Source: Auricularia sp. M13 (taxonomy: Eukaryota; Basidiomycota; Agaricomycetes; Auriculariales; Auriculariaceae). From it: 64,000 bases of DNA. The position numbers and the translations under genes were made by a program. Within the stretch, counting starts at the first letter, position 1. Every line of letters starts with the position of its first letter. Positions 1 to 10,213 of this stretch are shown piece after piece. Below the pieces are notes generated by a model. That model worked only from the letters and a program-made list of their open reading frames with translations. It was not told the DNA's origin and searched no databases. The DNA is taken from positions 310,001 to 374,000 of the forward strand of contig CM073193.1 of assembly GCA_037042915.1 (NCBI GenBank). Reading direction: 5' to 3'.

Positions 1-1026
1 GTCAATGTGGGGCAAGTGATAGTTCAGCGTCACAGATTAGGAGCGCGTTCATGACTCTCGTTCTTTCCCAAGCCGCAAAAATCGAGTTCGTCACGATCAA
101 TCGGCTCGGCCGCGCTCTCACTGTTCAAGTTCGCTCTTGTCTGCGTCGGCATTGATCTATTCACTAGCTTCGACCCGGTGCACATAACTTACGTCACGGT
201 GAGGAGGTATTCTTGCCAGGCGGGCATTATCTGTCTCGTTCAATTTGGAACGTGTTGTGCCAGGGCTTGGGACGATCACGAACTCGCCTGGATTCCTTCT
301 GCCTTCAACGCCATCTTTTCGCCGTCGTATGCCCTCTTCAATTCGGCGGCTATTATCATTAATCTGTTTGCCCAGCTGCTACTTCGCGCAGCAGTTCCGT
401 CGCTTGCGATTCCATCGCTCGTTTCTCTTGCACGGCACATCCATCTATAAACCCCAATTCCACATGTGGTACGCCGTCGTGCTTGGTGCAGTGCTTGACG
501 CGTCCTCGCAATTATACCAGTTGCCACTGCAGGCTGCGGACGTTCCGTACCAGTAACTGCGTCAAATTCATCGCCCAAGCGAGCAACCTTACGCGATGAT
601 GATTAATGTATCCACTCCCGAGATTTCGAGTACAGTAGCAATTTGTCAGCGCAAGTGCAATTGACAGTACAGACCGACAGCCGCACGAAGAGTTTCGAAA
701 TGGACAACCACAGCAATATAATATTGGGTTCTCATCGCTGGATCATTTGCGTATGCATTCGTTGACTTTGTAGATTTCGAAGTACGGTTTGAGTATTAAC
801 AAGTCCCAGGCCCGGAAGACAAGTTAAAACACAAGAGGAATTTTTGCTCTGAGGAGAAAGCAGGATCAGGTACACAGCTGAGACCACAAGCCTTTACCGG
901 AGCGCGGACATACCGTATGCAGCTGCGAATATTTGGGCGGCACGGAGAGTGGACGGCAGCAGAGCCGGGCGTGCGGCAAGCTCCGCATCTTCGCACCGTT
1001 TATCTTTCTCCGCGCCACCCCTCACG
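1..1026. other. Upstream region, no gene identified
   Basis: About 1 kb ahead of the ABCF gene. Short open frames exist on both strands, but none continues across plausible splice sites or resembles a known family. A TATAAA-like string lies near 445 with no convincing reading frame behind it. The last 100-200 bases presumably hold the ABCF promoter and 5' leader. Confidence 0.4.
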
Positions 1027-4000
1027 ATGGCCCCGTCCAACTCGAAGCAAAAGCGCCTGGCGGAGAAGGCAGCGAAGCAGGCGGCCAAGGGCGCCGGCGC
1101 GGGCTCGTCCGACGCGGGCACCTCGACGCCGACCGCGTCGTCGACGAACGGAAAAAACACGCCGCTGACGAGCGTCAGCGCCGCGGGCAGCACCGACGAC
1201 CTGTCCGACATGAAGAAGCTCGCCATTGCCACCGATCGGTGCGCCCAGCGTCGCTAGCAGATTTTTCTGGCCCCTGAGCGTGCTTGCAGGAGCGCGGCGG
1301 GCGTGCTGGTATCGGACCCCAAGAGCCGCGACATCAAGATCGATTCGTACACGCTCTCGTTCCACGGCCGCTTATTGTTCGAGGGCGCAGAGGTCTCGCT
1401 CAACTACGGCCAAAGGTGCGTGTCTGCCTGGCTTTGCGCTGCTTTAATCGCTGATCAATTCATTTTTTCCAAGATACGGATTGCTGGGCGAAAACGGATG
1501 CGGAAAGGCAAGCAGATTTTCATTTGCATATCGTTGGGCGGGATCTGACCTGGGATCCAGTCTACGTTCCTGCAGTCGTTAGCCGAGCGCGATATCGAGA
1601 TCCCAGAGCACATCGATGTGAGTGCTTTTCCCGTTCGGCGCGTTTCACATCGGGCGCTTGGACCCCGCTTTGCTTTTGTTGGCCTGCCATTGAGCGCCTT
1701 GCCGCGTGCGTTACACGTTTCCTGGGCCCACTGCGCGGTTGTGTTCGGCATGACGCATATGGCGGCGCTGGTGACAGGCGGAAAAGGCACACGAGCCGAT
1801 GCCGGTGCGCTCGTCTTGCAGACCCGCCTTCCGCGTCTGCTCTTTCTCTGCTCTTGTCAAGGACCGTTTGGGTGCGACAAGGCACTGCTACATTCGCAGA
1901 ATCCACGGTCGATGAGCAGAAAATCCAAGGACCTAACCAGTATAAGCCATCTGCCATCGCAGCGTCCATTGCGTTGACCGCTCGTAATGCCTATCTCTCC
2001 GTCGCTCAATCGTCTAAGCAATGTGCTTCAGCTGGCCACGCCGCGCAGCTTTCGTGTATTCTCGCGATCCCAGATTCCCCATCCCCGCAGTAATATTGCT
2101 AACTCGCTGCTCATGCAGATCTACCTCGTCTCCGGCGAGGCAGAACCGTCCGACGTGAACGCGGTGGAGTTCATCGTGGCGTCTGCGCGGCAAAAGGTCG
2201 CGCGGCTGGAGCAGCTGGTGGAGGACCTGGCGGCGTCGGACGACCCGGACGACGTGGACCGGATCGACGCGCTGTACGCGGAGCTGGAGGAGCTCGACCC
2301 GTCGACGTTCGAGGCGCGCGCGGGCTCCATCCTCAACGGCCTCGGCTTCTCCGGCGACATGATGAAGAAGCCGACGAAGGACATGTCCGGCGGCTGGCGC
2401 ATGCGCGTCGCGCTCGCCCGCGCGCTATTCATTAAGCCCCACCTGCTGCTGCTCGACGAGCCCACGAACCATCTGGATTTGGGTGCTGTGGTCTGGCTGG
2501 AGGCGTATTTGAGCACGTATAACCATATCCTTGTCGTGCGTATCGCCATTACGCCTTTTCTGCACTGTTGAAGCTCACCCGAATGGTTAGTTGACCTCGC
2601 ACTCGGCGGACTTCATGGACACGGTATGCACGAACATCATGGATCTGACGTTCAAGAAAAAGGTCTGCCCATCAACCTTCCTTCCTCGAGGCGTATTGTT
2701 GCTCACGCGGCGCACTGCAGCTTGTGTACTACACCGGTAACTACTCGACGTACGTCCGGACTAAGACGGAGAACGAGGTCAACCAGATGAAGGCGTACAA
2801 CAAGCAGCAGGAGGAAATCGCGCACATCAAGAAGTTCATCGCGAGTGCGGGTACCTACGCCAACTTGGTAAAGCAGGCCAAGTCGAAGCAAAAGGTGCGC
2901 GTCTTGTTCGGGTTTCGCGTTACTGCTGCTCTCGCGCTCGTCTCGTTCTTTCCATTCTTCCCATTCTTCCTCATGCCGCCCAGCTTTGCACCATCTTCCA
3001 CCTCTTGCAAAACTCCCCGCGTTGATCTTGCTATATTATGGCTTGCGTCCTTGCCCCGGGCTGCCGCTGCTGCAGGTCGTTCTTGCTCGCGCGCTGCCTT
3101 GTCCTCGTCCCCAGTCATACCCTCCTGCGCCTGCCAACTCCTCGCGCCTATGCTTCTTGATGGGCCCTCTCTGTTTTTCTGTGATAACTGACCTCTTGGC
3201 TTGTAGATCATCGACAAGATGGAGGCTGCAGGCCTTATCGAAAAAGTCGAAACGCCTAAGCCTCTCCGCTTCAACTTCGAGGACATCCGGAAGCTCCCTC
3301 CGCCGATCATCGCGTTCAACGACGTCGCGTTCTCGTACAGCGGGCGCAAGGAGGACTACCTCTACCAGCACCTCTCCTTCGGTATCGACATGGACTCGCG
3401 CGTCGCCATCCTCGGCGCGAACGGCGCGGGCAAGTCGACGCTGCTCAACCTCATCACGGGCGTGCTGCAGCCCGTCGAGGGCACAGTGCAGAAGCATTCG
3501 GCGCTCAAGCTCGCCAAGTATAGTCAGCATTCGGCGGACCAGCTGCCGTACGAGAAGTCGCCCGTCGAGTACTTCGACTCGCTGTACAGGGAGAAGGTTG
3601 CCAACAGCGATCTGATGGTGCGTTGCCTTTTTTTTTGGCGTTCGGCGGTGGGTGCAGACTCGCTGATGCATCGAGCAGACGTGGCGCGCGCAGCTGGGCC
3701 GCTTCGGTCTGTCGGGCGCGCACCAGACGTCGCCCATCAAGCAGCTGTCGGACGGCCTGCGCAACCGCGTGGTGTTCGCGCAGCTCGCGATGGAGCACCC
3801 GCACATCCTGCTGCTCGACGAGCCGACGAACCACTTGGACATGATGTCCATCGACGCGCTCGCGCGCGCCATCAAGGAGTTCGAGGGCGGCGTCGTCATC
3901 GTCTCCCACGACTTCCGTGAGCACCTCTCCCGCTCCTGCATTGTTGCTGACATACTCTACGTGTGTAGGCCTGATTGAGCAGGTCGCCGAGGAGATCTGG

Positions 4001-4144
4001 GAGGTCAAGGACCGCACGATCCGCAACCTGACGAAGATGGACATGACGATCCGCGACTACAAGGCGCAGCTCGTCAAGCAGTCCATGGCGTCCATCGAGA
4101 AGGCCAAGCTGTTCTCGAAGACGACGCAGAAGGGCAAGGCGTGA
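1027..4144 (+). CDS. ARB1: ABCF ATPase, Arb1/ABCF2-like ribosome biogenesis factor
   Basis: Twin-ATPase ABC protein without membrane segments. In yeast the Arb1 family acts in 40S and 60S subunit assembly. Ten exons: 1027-1238, 1290-1415, 1474-1507, 1561-1617, 2119-2535, 2591-2662, 2721-2894, 3207-3617, 3679-3916, 3969-4144; they join in phase to 638 residues, close to yeast Arb1. The N-terminus is Lys/Ala-rich, as in the family. The first Walker A reads [12 protein letters not shown]; the first signature is MSGGW and the first Walker [13 protein letters not shown]. The linker carries the conserved [20 protein letters not shown]. The second Walker A is [11 protein letters not shown], the second signature is LSDGL instead of LSGGQ, and Walker B is repeated. 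Intron 1508-1560 starts with GC and splits Walker A between GK and ST. Introns 1618-2118 (501 bp) and 2895-3206 (312 bp) are long for this genome. Confidence 0.95.
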
Positions 4145-4736
4145 ACGCTCGGCTTACGATAGAGACGACGTGCTACAGTACAGTACATACTTACGGACTT
4201 CATACATTGTTTCGTGTTTAGAGTCCAGCGCGCTGCATTAGACTTGTTTTCGCGCGCGCATGTCTGCTGCCCTTCGAGCTGCTTTGTGTGTTCTGAGAAA
4301 GGCCTTGCGCGACCGCGGATGTGCATCGGAGTTTGTTGGCAGCTTTCTTCTTGGCTCTTGTCATGTCGCTCGGCGCCCACTCGCGGTACTGCTCTGCTTT
4401 TCCCCTGCAGCTCTCTCGCTCGTGCTGTGTTCTTCGTGTGGTGGAGATGGGAACCTTGGCTTGACTGCCTCGGAACTGCTTTGACTTTCCCTGCCAATGC
4501 GCTGCTGTGTCATTCGACAATGACAATGGGCAAAGGCCGCGCGAAGTGTAATGAATAGCCTGTGCTCGAGTTCATATGGTTACGGCCGCCTTTTGTCTTC
4601 TTGAAGGGCTTGGGTGGCTTCAGTGTGGTGGCGGCGGCCACGTATGCTTGCAACTCGTCGTGGTGGTCGAGGCGGAAGCCCTATAAAAGCTTCGGGATAA
4701 GTTGGCGTCGCCCCCTGCCTATCTCCAACTCACATA
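4145..4736. other. Intergenic, ABCF 3' side and zinc-finger promoter
   Basis: No supported gene. It should hold the ABCF 3' UTR and, at its right end, the promoter of the zinc-finger gene. Confidence 0.4.
4682..4687 (+). promoter_or_regulatory. TATA box of the zinc-finger gene at 4737
   Basis: TATAAA sits 50 bp before the start codon, a usual distance for a short fungal leader, and supports the start chosen at 4737. Confidence 0.55.
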
Positions 4737-5795
4737 ATGTCCGAAGTAAACGACCGTGTGCGTGGCATTATCCTTGCGTCGCGACTTACTGAATCGCGAT
4801 GCCGTAGTTGCCCTCTGCGGGAGTTCTCGAATCTTTCCTCGCGCTCAGGCAGCTTGCCAGGAATCCCAGGAAGTATCAGCGAGGGAACTGTCTTTTACCG
4901 CCGTCAGAACTCCCCGATACGGAGGTGGACTTCACGCGCACTGGCAGAGTCAAGTCGCTGTGGACACCCTCCCGCGACGATTATTACGATGACACAGGCT
5001 CTGAAGTCAGCAGCCTTCAACAGGCAACGACTCTGGTCGGACTGGATTATGACGCCGACTCGCTTTCTTCTTTGACCTCCTTGTCTTCGTCTGAGGCCGA
5101 AGACGCGCCGCCGCCACCGCCGGGAGATCCAACCCGTGACCCCTTCGTCTTTTGGAAGTCAGACGAGGTTCGTTTTTACGTGCAGAGCGCATCCTCTTCT
5201 TTTCCGCATTGACATTCCGTTGTAGGCTAAGTCTATCTCCCGAGGCGATTACAGAGTCATCCTCGACGCGATCGAAAGTTGTCGGCACGCCGACACGACT
5301 AGTCTGCTGGCGCCCAGGTCCACCGCTCGTGATCTACAAGCATTCATCGACGCTGCTGCGCCCTATGCCGACGAGGCCTGTCTTCCGTCCGATGTGGTTG
5401 TGCTCGGTATAAGCTACCTGTGCAACAGTCCGTCTGATACAGACTGGGTATGCCCTATTTGCGGCCTCCGCTTGTCGAGTCGCCCAAATGCGATTACCCA
5501 CCTCCTGTGCCACTCCGCGCTCCACTTACATTGCGGCATTGTTGACAGCGATGTAAAACCATGCCTGGTCGCGCTCCCACCCAAGACATCAGATGTGGGG
5601 AGGCATCTCATCGGGCCCGCCCACAATTTGACGGTTGAGGATAGTGCTTTATGTGTCAAGCGCCTGCAACTCGAACACGGCCTCGCGACGGCTACTCTGG
5701 CGCTTATTGCGGCCTGTGGATGCACTTCTACTAGCCAGTCATCCTGCATGGCATTCATTCAGAGGCGTCTGCGTCAGGCCAAATCGCGCCGGTGA
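4737..5795 (+). CDS. Cys/His zinc-finger protein, paralogue of the gene at 18494
   Basis: Three exons, 4737-4757, 4808-5167 and 5226-5795, give 316 residues; all junctions are phase 0. The first exon encodes only seven residues. The N-terminal half has a basic block (LARNPRKYQRGN), an acidic/Ser stretch and a run of prolines. The C-terminal half contains a C2H2-like finger, CPICGLRLSSRPNAITHLLC followed by H and HLHC, then a second looser Cys/His group and a basic tail. The same order (basic LARxPRxYQR block, proline-rich part, DPF motif, two fingers) occurs in the gene at 18494, so the two are paralogues. Nucleic-acid or protein binding is likely; the target is unknown. It converges on the FtsJ-like gene 176 bp away. 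Confidence 0.75.
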
Positions 5796-5971
5796 TCTAT
5801 CTATCTGCTTCCTTGCTTAACCTCGATGCTCGATACGCCGGACAATCTAACTGCTCTTTTATCGTCACGCGCGCAATTTCTGAGACGTCCGAATCATGGT
5901 GAACCAACAAGGAAAAGTGGTACAAGACTGCGGGGTACTGAGAACAAAAATAAGACATGTCCACTTGCAGC

Positions 5972-7063
5972 TCAAAATTCGACTCGTAGCTCCTCCTTCA
6001 TTGCTCCCTCGATCGCCTCGCATTGCACGCGGTCGACATCCACAGTGAGTTCCCTGTACCGCAGTGCGTAAACCTGACTCTGGATATCTGCGCGAGAGCA
6101 CAGAGCCTCCCAGAGCCACTCTTTGTTCACAGCCTGAGGAGCCGACGAGTACTCGGCATAGCGCCACATGAGACCGTCGAGGAGGTCTGCGAGGCGCAGC
6201 TCGCGGCATACGGGCGTAGCCCGTCCCGCAGGTCGTATTCCCTGGGCGATCGCATAGAAGGTATCACGGGTGGCGTGGATAGTCGTCGGTTTGCATAAAA
6301 CGAGGTTCTCGCACAGTGCATCCAGAGCGAATAGGACGCGCTTGGTGTCGGGCGCGGCGGTGCAGGCGAGCTTCACGATCAGCGTGCCGCCGAAGCAAAC
6401 ACTCTGCAGCGCTATTATGAGCTGAGACGCGAGCAGACGTGTGCCAACGGCGGTCTCAGTCTGAGTTTGGGTGCGCAAGGGATGTCCATCGAGGAGGACA
6501 AGGCCAAACTGCCTGCATCGAAGCCCCCACGGCAGAGGCACACCGGTCATGGTCACGTTTCCAGGGGCGCTGAAGGTATACTTGAGGATATCTGCCCAGA
6601 TCAGCTCGTGCCGCGGCCGCAGATCTTCTTCGAGAAGATAGTCGTGTCCAGCAGGTACCGGAAGTGAGATCCCGACTCCCCGCGCGTCAGGGTTCTTTTC
6701 GAGAATATACGATGAAAAGCCGCCGGGGCAACAGCTGCGGACGATGTATCACCGTACTGCAGCATTACAGCTACAACCATGTCATACCCAACGTCGAGAA
6801 AGCGGAATGAACCAGAGATCGGAAGCGCCTCGCCCTTGGTTGCCCAGTCAATCTCATTCAATGCAGACTTCATGCCGTTGAACCACCGTTCTTGTAGCTC
6901 TCGCGGGGCATAGTCCGCGTTGATCTGTTGATTTTTCAGGTGTGAGCTGTAGAGCGGGCGGTTTCGATGCTAGATTAGAGCATTGTCAACGCGGCCGAAT
7001 GGCGCAAGACGAGGGTTGACTAACCTGCGCCTTAGCACGAGCGAGCCTCTGCTCTACATCCAT
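5972..7063 (-). CDS. FtsJ/RrmJ-fold SAM-dependent methyltransferase
   Basis: Minus-strand exons 7025-7063, 6788-6969 and 5972-6734 join in phase to 327 residues; introns are 55 and 53 bp. Splicing rebuilds the SAM-binding motif I, FLDVGCCPGGFSSYIL, from two exons. Downstream are GLVLLDGHPLRTQ (likely the catalytic Asp region) and GGTLIVKLA (likely the catalytic Lys), as in the K-D-K-E layout of FtsJ-type RNA 2'-O-methyltransferases. The final TFYAIAQ strand fits the last beta strand of the fold. Substrate unknown: the fungal members are divergent, and rRNA, tRNA or mRNA cap methylation cannot be told apart here. The start ATG at 7063 is the only one giving a short in-phase first exon. Confidence 0.8.
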
Positions 7064-7817
7064 TATGAGTCTCTTGAGTGATCACGTTTATCGAGAAAGC
7101 GGCACGGAGTAGTCTGCGGAAACGCGACGGTCCTGTGGGGTGAAAGCCAACATACACAGAGGACGCCGACGACAGGCAGACAGCCCTGTAGCGTGGAGGA
7201 TTCGCGCCGAGCACATGAGGCATGTGCGCCTAACTGGGACATTGACTTCTCCCATCCCAAACTCAATTCAAAGCCCCAAGGAAGCTGATGGCCAGAGACA
7301 CCCGAGCTTTGATACGGGCCCATAGGTTCATTACTGCGGTATATCGCACTCCAGGCAGGCGGGCTGACTGTCGATGAGTATAGATTTTTCAGAGGACATC
7401 AGCGCTGTTACAGGGAAACACAGTCACACCAGATTCAGGCATAGATGGATGGGTTAAGGGAAAAATAATGCGGATCTTGAGGCTGGATTTTTTTTTCTGA
7501 CAAGCGGAGAATTATCCGGAGGTATTTGCTGTCTGCTCCGACCACCTTTGAGAGCAACGTTCGGAAGTTTTAGGCGGCCATCGATTCTTCCGACCTGAAT
7601 GGTGTCAATAAGCCATGCGGCCTTCTTGAACCTTACGCACGGCAACGGCAACATCGTGAAAACCGGACACGGAAGCTGTTTCGATAGTCACCAGTAGTAT
7701 GCGCCGCGGCGTATACCTGAGACGGTACCTCTCAAGAAGCCCAAAAGGCACAGCAGGCTCTTGATTTTCCGTGTTCTCGTCGCTTGCTCTCCTTCTCTCT
7801 CGCGACCCACTCCTGTC
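7064..7817. other. Intergenic between divergent genes
   Basis: Shared upstream region of the methyltransferase (minus) and the DUF6533 gene (plus). No coding frame or RNA gene recognised. A short T-rich stretch lies near 7490. Confidence 0.4.
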
Positions 7818-9471
7818 ATGAGCTCCAGCGACGAGCGCAGGCTGGTTGACCCTGTCGGGTACTGTCAGAGTGAGCAGCACCCAGACGCGTCCTCTTACAG
7901 TGACTTATATCTAATCCAGTGGTCGCCATCACATGGTTTATTCACGACTACCGTACGCAGACGTTCCGTGCGACCCTCGATCTATCAGTTGACCAACTCA
8001 CCAGTCCTCACCTTTGCCGATGAGGCAAGCTGAAATCCAGCCTTGAAACGCTCTGACATGAATATATGAAGGTGGAATACGTCTGGGTCGGTCGCTTGTC
8101 ATCCCCACGCCCATAGCGCTGACCGGAAGCTACTTCAAGAGACAGCGAGTTACGCCGATGATAAGCCTCTTCCTCGTGGTTGGCCCTGGCAATCATTTCA
8201 TATGGAATGGGTTCTTCCTGACCTGTGCCGCAGACGCGATACCTCGCGTTCGTGCTTCTCGTCGTGAGCGTTGTTGTTTACGCTTCAGAGGGCATCGACA
8301 GAATGGTACGCTCACTTCGCAGATGCATTGTTATGTCTAATCGGTCGGAGGGGTGAGTGTCCCCGCAAGCCGGAGTGACTTCACGCTATATCACAGAGAT
8401 TCAGCTGCAACATCTTCGACTGGATATCTGCCGCCGGAACCTTCGTGTTAGTCATTCTTGTCGACAGTACGTTCCGAATCTGGCACGGACGTCGGAGGCC
8501 CGCTGAACTCTTTTATGCAAGTCATATTACAATTTCGGTACGCTGTCCGCTATCTATAGTCACAGCTTCAAGCTTCATCCTCAATGGCTAGAATATATGT
8601 GATGTACGGAGGGAGTCGCAAAATCCTGTACATCAACGGCGCCCTCTTCTTGCTCGCCATTGCAGGCGCAATCGTCTGCGCGTCGCTCTTTTTCCCGGAA
8701 CCCGTTGGTGAGTCTATTTTGTGCCCTTCGCTTCTCGGAATTCAAACGTCTTCTTCCAGAGGTGCCATCGAATGCGGAGGGGTCGTGTTATTCGTGGCGG
8801 TCTGCTGAGCTTAGCTCGGTCTGGGCAACTCGTACGCTTTCCCTTTTAGAATCCGTCTTTAATCATGATTATGATCGTTCCCTCTCGCCTTAGCTCTCGT
8901 TTTCGATCTCTATCTGGCCTGTCTTGCCGTGGTGAAGTATAGTAAAGACTGGAAGAAGTATTCGGGCCGAAACGTCAATCTCCTGCGGATCTTAACGATC
9001 GACAATATCGCATATTTTGTTCTGTACGTCTCCCAGCTGTTTCGTAGTGGAATCATTTCTGACGAATGCCTAGCATGACCTTGGCCATCGCTGTCGTATT
9101 CGGTATATGGCTCTTTGTCAAGGTGCGCAGCTCATAGGCTCGCTTTATTTCGGAGCTGATGAATGTCAGGTCACGCCTGCAGCTGCATCAATCTCGTGAG
9201 CCCCTGAATCGCATCTGTGCTTTTCCCGCTGCTAAGTTAATCGAGATTGATCCACGCTGCGGGGGCTGTAGGGGGGTCAAGACTGATCATAAATATCCGC
9301 AAAGCCATCATCCAACAGGACAGAGCACTTCCATCCCCGCTGGATGCGCCGTCAGTGCATTCGCACGCAATGTTGCACTTGCGCGAATTGCGAGCCTCAG
9401 TGCAGCCGTCCATCACGAGTATGAATCACCATCACACATCCTCGTCAGAGTTGGTTGGTCTTGCAAAGTAG
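7818..9471 (+). CDS. DUF6533-family multi-pass membrane protein (copy 1 of 4)
   Basis: Basidiomycete membrane family of unknown function with about seven helices. The start MSSSDERRLVDPV is followed by exons giving VAITWFIHDY, LLTFADE and VEYVW, the DUF6533 signature, then RQRVTPMISLFL and the helix TRYLAFVLLVVSVVVYASEG. Later come a Cys-containing helix (NIFDWISAAGTFVLVILVD), IILQFRIYVMYGGSRK, a hydrophobic segment ending in FFPEPV, and LYLACLAVVKY. The C-terminal tail after GGSRLIINIRK is hydrophilic, as in the other copies. More than ten short introns are needed and most join in phase; exons between 8890 and 9250 are less certain. The intron after ADE begins with GC (GAG|gcaagc). Role unknown; the layout resembles 7-helix receptors, but no ligand or signalling motif is visible. 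Confidence 0.8.
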
Positions 9472-9623
9472 ATTTCGTGGCATGGACACCCGTTGTATCA
9501 CACCCATACCTCTGTATACTCCTTTCTGGCCGTTCCAGCTTTGTTCCATTAGTCATCTGGCGCGCCGGTCCGGCGTCGGCCATCGAAATCGATTGCGCGA
9601 GAACAGCTCGTCCCCTACCTATC

Positions 9624-10118
9624 ATGCCCAAGCCAACTCTCGAGTTCACGCCCGTCGCTGATTTTGCATTGCAACAAACTGGAACCAGTACATCGGACGC
9701 AAGTGTGCGGATACTGTCGCACGATCCAGAGACTGGTGACAAGACAATGATCCTTTACCATCCTCCTGGTCAAGAATGGGGCGGCAGCAAGGGGAAAGAA
9801 TACCCTACCACGCACACCTACTGGGAGGTGAACATGAAACGCATTTTCACAAGTAAAGCTCAATTTTTCTCATAGGAAGTCCTAATCTTGAAAGGACGCC
9901 TCTTCGACAAATCCTTAGGTAAATGGTTCGAAGGTCAGTTTCTCATTATATCCAGATTCCCCTCCTCAATATCTTTTATTTCTTCAGCACAGTGCTATTG
10001 TTGCCGGCCTCCTGGAATGGTACATGGTCCTTGGGTTGCAGACGCGGAAATCGGATGCGAAGAAATCGTCTTCATTCGTTACGCTGGGAGAGGGACGGGC
10101 GTGAACGATAGCTCGTAA
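9624..10118 (+). CDS. Small cupin-domain protein
   Basis: Exons 9624-9827, 9876-9933 and 9988-10118 join to 130 residues. The spliced product has the two cupin motifs in order: HTYWEEVLILKGRL, where His and Glu would be metal ligands, and RPPGMVHGPW, with the motif-2 His. It resembles the single-domain ChrR/AraC-type cupins common in fungi. Such proteins bind a metal and act as dioxygenases, isomerases or sensors; the substrate cannot be predicted. It has no signal peptide, so it is probably cytosolic. It converges on the tyrosinase gene, leaving 95 bp between stop codons. Confidence 0.8.
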
Positions 10119-10213
10119 TCACACGTGAGAGCATATTGCAGTCAAGAAAGGTAGTCATTGAGCATAATCGTGCATACACGGTCTCGCAAAAATGGGGTTG
10201 GGCAACGAGATGA

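Noticed and set aside
276-578. Minus-strand 100-codon frame near the left edge
   Set aside because: No family likeness, no splice partner, and no promoter or codon-use support.
3036-4044. Minus-strand frames of 179 and 305 codons
   Set aside because: They lie opposite the conserved ABCF exons, whose plus-strand motifs are unmistakable.
8040-8240. Apparent frame break in DUF6533 copy 1
   Set aside because: Two short introns (after VEYVW and after ISLFL) restore the frame and match the exon plan of the copy at 62103.
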